Shown: positions 32,164 to 36,350 of the stretch, one piece after another
Numbering within the stretch: the stretch's first letter is position 1
Layout of the letters: every line of letters begins with the position of its first letter
DNA from: Conidiobolus incongruus B7586
Taxonomy: Eukaryota; Entomophthoromycota; Entomophthoromycetes; Entomophthorales; Conidiobolaceae
Direction of reading: 5' to 3'
DNA: 36,350 nt
NCBI GenBank assembly: GCA_000697335.1
Contig: JNEM01010443.1
Location: 1 to 36,350 of the forward strand
Notes under the pieces: model-generated
The model's input: only the letters and a program-made list of their open reading frames with translations
Databases searched by the model: none
Told to the model about the DNA's origin: nothing
Translations under genes and position numbers: made by a program

Positions 32164-33465
32164 TTACCTTGAATTTAAAATAATAGGAAATTTTTTAATT
32201 TCTGATTTTTCAAATATATTATTAATTTGAAATTAATAAATATATACAAAATCAATAGGAAATTATATATTTCTAATATATATAATAATTTTTTTGGTTA
32301 AAAAATTAACTTTTTAAAATTGGTTATTTAATTTAATTATGCTTAAACCAAATAATAATCATTAAAAGTTTTTTATTTTAGTATTAATAAAACTTAACTA
32401 TAAACTTTTTAAAATTATTTAAAATTTACAAGTAATTTTTAATAATGAAGTATAATTTAAATCAACAATTTATTATTAGGTAAATTACTTTAAAGTTAAG
32501 AGAGAAATTATTTAAAACTTATTAAAATTTAAAAAACTAACTTTAACAATTACTCTTTTAATTATTAATAAAGTGAAAAAATATATTAAAAAATACTTTT
32601 TTATTTTAATTAAAAAATTATCTAAATATTTTATTATTAGTTTTATAAGTATTTTATAAATATTAGAGTTTAAACTTAAATTAATAAATAAAAATATAAA
32701 ATAAATACCTTATAATTTAACTAAAGCTTAAAAAAAGTTAAAGTAGTTATTATTAAACAAAACTTATTAAAGTATTATTAGAGACTTAAACTTTTATAGT
32801 GAATAACTATAATTAATGAATTTTAAATCTTTATGTATAATTTTCTATTAAAACATAAATCAAAATGTTAAATTAAGTTAAATTAACCTTCTTTATAAAT
32901 CCCTTTAAATAAACATTTTATTAATAAATAAATGTTAATTATTATAATAAATTATAATAATATATACTATTTTTATTTAATTCTTAAAGGAAAATTAATT
33001 AATAATAAACTTTATATTGTTTTTTTAAATAAAAGTATTTTTAATTAGTATTTTTAATATAATTAAGAGAACTTATTATTTTACATGATAATTATAAAAT
33101 ATATAAATTTAAAGTTATAAAAAACTTTCTAATTAAAAATAACTAGAAAAAACTACTAAATCTAGTATACTCTTTAAATTATAACTTATGTAATTATAAT
33201 TGCTTTAAGCAATTAAAAAACTAGTTTACAAGAAAAAAAATTTCTATAGGAAAATTTAATTAATTTATAAAATATTAAATTTTAGTCTTTAATAAAAAGA
33301 ATTATTTTTTAAGTATTAGATCCTTATTAAAAATATAACAAAAAGTTATTAATAATAAAAGAAACTATTAAATTTATAATATATATTTATTTTTATATAT
33401 CATATATTAAAATATTTATTTATTTTTAATTGCAAAAAATTCCCATTATTAAAAATACAGAGTAA
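32164..33465 (+). mobile_element. Degenerate mariner DNA transposon, copy 2
   Basis: A 1302-bp element between TA at 32162-32163 and 33466-33467, the same family and orientation as copy 1. It is collinear end to end, about 22 bp shorter mainly because the AT run in the left end is short. Most differences from copy 1 are C/T or G/A. Where copy 1 has GATGAA at the first catalytic Asp, this copy has AATGAA. It is even richer in A+T and has more stop codons, so it is inactive. Confidence 0.88.
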
Positions 33466-34305
33466 TAAATTAAATTAATAATTTTTAAATTGAAAATTTC
33501 TGAATTCATGATTAACATTTAAGATCAATTAAAAATATAATATATATATTATATAATTATAACAAGCAAAGTATTGAAAATGTATGTATATATAATAAAA
33601 TAATATTTTTTTTAAAATGATCATTCTTTAATACATATTAAGTTAATCAACCTTAATAAAATAAAAAGATTATTTAAGTTATAATTAAGTGGTAGATTAT
33701 TGCTTGATATAATCAATTTAATCAAATATAAAAATATATATAACGTAATTTTTATATAAATCTTTTTATCCCAATATTTTCACCTGATTTATTGTCCATT
33801 ATTTATGAGATATATCTTATGTTATTTAAAGTCAACTTACGTTAATTTTATAATATATAATGAACTTAATTCATTTAATCAAATAAAATGAAACAAATGG
33901 GTGAATAATGAGATTTTATAAAATAATAAGAATTCTCTTAAACATTTTTGAATAATCCCATATTGTGAATTAATTATTTAAATATATAGCCAGATATAAT
34001 TCATAACAAAAATATTATAGATCTAATTATTTTGAAATTAACAAATGGTTAATTATTACAATAGGAATTAAGATATTGAGCTACCATATAAAATTTACCT
34101 GAACAAGGATAATTTATTTTCGAATCTATAAATTCAATATATTTTAATAATTTTTGATGATTATTTAAATATATAATTCATAATGTATTTGATAAATATA
34201 TATTAGTAATATGAAAAATATAATTGTATTAAGACCAGAACCGTAAATAATTATTTTATTAAATATAAAGTTTTGATTATATGACTTGAAGTTTGACTCA
34301 CAATG
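33466..34305. other. AT-rich intergenic region
   Basis: No gene or repeat recognised; 3' flank of the minus-strand membrane-protein gene. Confidence 0.6.
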
Positions 34306-35013
34306 TTATGACTTCCATTGAAAAATAGATCCAACTAATGTAATTACTGGAATTGAACCCATCATAATCCAAACTTGGACATCAGGATTTGAAAAATTGC
34401 TATTTTGAAAAGTATCTGAAGGTATATCGGAAAACTCAATATTAGTTATTAAATCAATTCCAGTAATGAAAAAATTAGCTCCTATGAATGAACTCCCAAA
34501 AATGATAAAAAATTTTGTAAATATATATGTAATCAAAGTGAATATAACAGAAAGTACAATGATGATAATGAACGAAAGATTCATACTAGTTGTAAAATTA
34601 ATACGATTGATCCATTGACCTATATTCCAACCAATGAAGAAACCAAATGCTAGTAGACCTAATTTCCAAGAAATCCATGTAAAACATGCTGCCGTTAAGC
34701 CTATAAGAACTGCTGCAACCCAAGTCCATATATCTTGCTTTGAAGATAAATTATTCGAATTTGCAATTACAGCTGATGCTGAGAAAACTAGAGAAAAAAA
34801 TCCCAAAAAGGCAGAAATTGCAAATATGAGTTTAATGATATGTTTACCCGCGAAAAGAAATAGAAGACCTACAATCATAAATATGACACCACAGGTAATA
34901 CTGCCAGGATCAGTGTTTAGTCTGGAACTTTTAAAAGTTTCGCAAGAAATAAATTTAATAAAAAACAGCCATTGAATCAAAACACTTAGACTCCTAGTTA
35001 AACAACACACCAT
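34306..35013 (-). CDS. TM7S3/TM198-like (DUF4203) seven-helix membrane protein
   Basis: Intact single-exon gene of 235 codons. A probable leader (1-24, ending ISC) is followed by seven hydrophobic segments at about 38-55, 60-84, 98-116, 117-136, 147-164, 166-186 and 214-231. The glycine and aromatic pattern in the helices (for example VLIGLTAACFTWISWKLG and FGFFIGWNIG) matches the TM7S3/TM198-like domain family from memory. These proteins sit in the plasma membrane or endomembranes, and their molecular role is poorly known. Asn-linked glycosylation sites occur (NFT, NLS, NFS). The coding strand is AT-richer than the other genes here, which may mean low expression. Family call is moderate; the membrane topology is firm. 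Confidence 0.7.
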   Translation of the reverse strand: MVCCLTRSLSVLIQWLFFIKFISCETFKSSRLNTDPGSITCGVIFMIVGLLFLFAGKHIIKLIFAISAFLGFFSLVFSASAVIANSNNLSSKQDIWTWVAAVLIGLTAACFTWISWKLGLLAFGFFIGWNIGQWINRINFTTSMNLSFIIIIVLSVIFTLITYIFTKFFIIFGSSFIGANFFITGIDLITNIEFSDIPSDTFQNSNFSNPDVQVWIMMGSIPVITLVGSIFQWKS

Positions 35014-36350
35014 AATATGGAAAATTATTAAATAAAATTCATTAAAAAATTTATGTTGAGAAAATCAGGGATATATATATTTGATATTATTTGTACTGAT
35101 TCACTTGATTAAATTTAATTAATATTCAATTCAAAATGGCTGTCACACCAAAATTTTTATGGACTAGCCTTAATTTTTATTCAAATTGAAATCATCATTC
35201 ATCACAATTTCAAAATTTGATTTGAGGATTTTAATTTAAATACTGATTTCTAATAAATAAAATTCGAAATAGATTCAATTGATACAAATATAAATATTTG
35301 GCTCCACTAAATTATCAATTTTGGGAGTAGATGAATAGTTTGAAAGTGAAAAATTGTGATTAATCATTTAATCAGATGGTTGTAAGAAATTTGGGACAGT
35401 CTAAAATTTAAATACAGGTGATAACAGCAATTTGGTTAAAATTAATTGAAATATTCATTAAAAAACTGCCTAAATTTCGTACTTTTCCCTGAGAGTTGGA
35501 GAAACTATTAATTTAAAGTTTAGTGAAAAATATATTAATAGGTATTCAACCCATTGTTTTGAAAATTTAAATTAAGTAAATGATGCTATTTGAGTATATG
35601 AGTTAAATTAAAAGATATAAAGAGAATAAACACATTATCGATGATTATAAAATAAAAAAATTGAGTCCTTTTATATAATCAAACTTTAAAAAAGTTGATT
35701 ACATAATATAATCACAACATGATTTTTATAATTTCTGGTCATTATTTTAAATACATATTATAATTATTTTTAAAATTTTAAAATATTATTAAAATTAAAA
35801 ATATTTAAAGTGGAATAAAATATTTGTTATGCATTTCATTTTTATGTCAGGTTATATTGAAACAAGTAAACTATAATTATATTATATAGGAATATCTTAA
35901 TTATATCTGCTTGATTATAATAACTTCAAAACTTAGTGATAAATGAAAACTATTAAGTTTGGTTTAATTGGAATTAATTCTTTTCAAATATATATTAAGC
36001 AGATAAACATATATAATTTGATAAATATTATTACTACCAAAATTAAATATTGGCAAAAATTTTAAAATTTATTCAAAATTATTTATATATTAATTATAAA
36101 AATTAATACATAATATAAAATGATTATTTTTTATTATTAATAACTTTTTACCATATTTTTTATAAGCTTCTTACCCCAAAAAACAATTTTTTATTAAATC
36201 CTAAAATTAAAATTTTATATATTAATTGAAATTATTTATAGGTATTATTTTTTTTAAAAATAATTATTAATTAATTAAACAGATTATATTTAGATAAATT
36301 ATAATTTAGTAAATATATTAAATATAATATTTTATAAGTTCTTTATATAA
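35014..36350. other. Upstream region of the membrane-protein gene and AT-rich flank
   Basis: A possible minus-strand TATA region (ATATATATAT at 35071-35080) lies about 60 bp before the start codon. The remainder shows no gene to the window end. Confidence 0.45.

Noticed and set aside
1-36350. CRISPR array, operon or bacterial-type system
   Set aside because: No regular spaced repeats, introns are present, and genes have single TATA-type promoters; the DNA is eukaryotic.

Overview
The window looks like nuclear DNA of a very AT-rich fungus. Non-coding DNA is mostly A/T with many AT and AAT microsatellites, while the genes are visibly richer in G+C. One gene carries four short spliceosomal introns of 47-58 bp with GTARR-type donors. 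The gene set is a microsomal-type cytochrome P450, an OMS1-like methyltransferase, AA11-like copper monooxygenases, a secreted SMP-30-like protein and a TM7S3/TM198-like membrane protein. An early-diverging, entomophthoralean-type lineage such as Conidiobolus would fit, but that placement is inference from composition and content, not a match.

Layout. 1-6400: a five-exon P450 on the minus strand, then a long AT desert. 6413-7381: the OMS1-like methyltransferase. 8150-9556: an LTR-element fossil (coding tail plus a 262-bp LTR) directly followed by a secreted SMP-30-like gene. 10045-13620: a nest of old repeats containing a Tc1-like transposon with long terminal arms. 14780-15346: an AA11-like pseudogene. 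18655-19758: a secreted, low-complexity, mucin-like gene whose leader peptide resembles that of the AA11 genes. 19859-21182: mariner copy 1. 21183-24400: AT desert. 25177-26142 (+) and 27993-28964 (-): two intact, tail-to-tail AA11-like genes, with a second LTR fossil and a tRNA-Glu gene between them. 30410-30863: a third LTR fossil with a coding tail. 32164-33465: mariner copy 2. 34306-35013: a seven-helix membrane protein.

The theme is a local family of secreted proteins. Two intact AA11-like genes and one dead copy share a leader, a histidine-first mature end and the fold motifs. The two intact genes and the mucin-like gene share a TATAAATAG box with 70-72 bp before the start codon. Mature AA11 enzymes would cleave chitin-like polysaccharide oxidatively, with the C-terminal six-cysteine module as a likely binding domain.

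The transposon copies are saturated with C-to-T/G-to-A type differences, including TGG turned to TAG or TAA, which suggests heavy cytosine-deamination or RIP-like decay. No virus-like element here looks whole; all LTR material is fragmentary.
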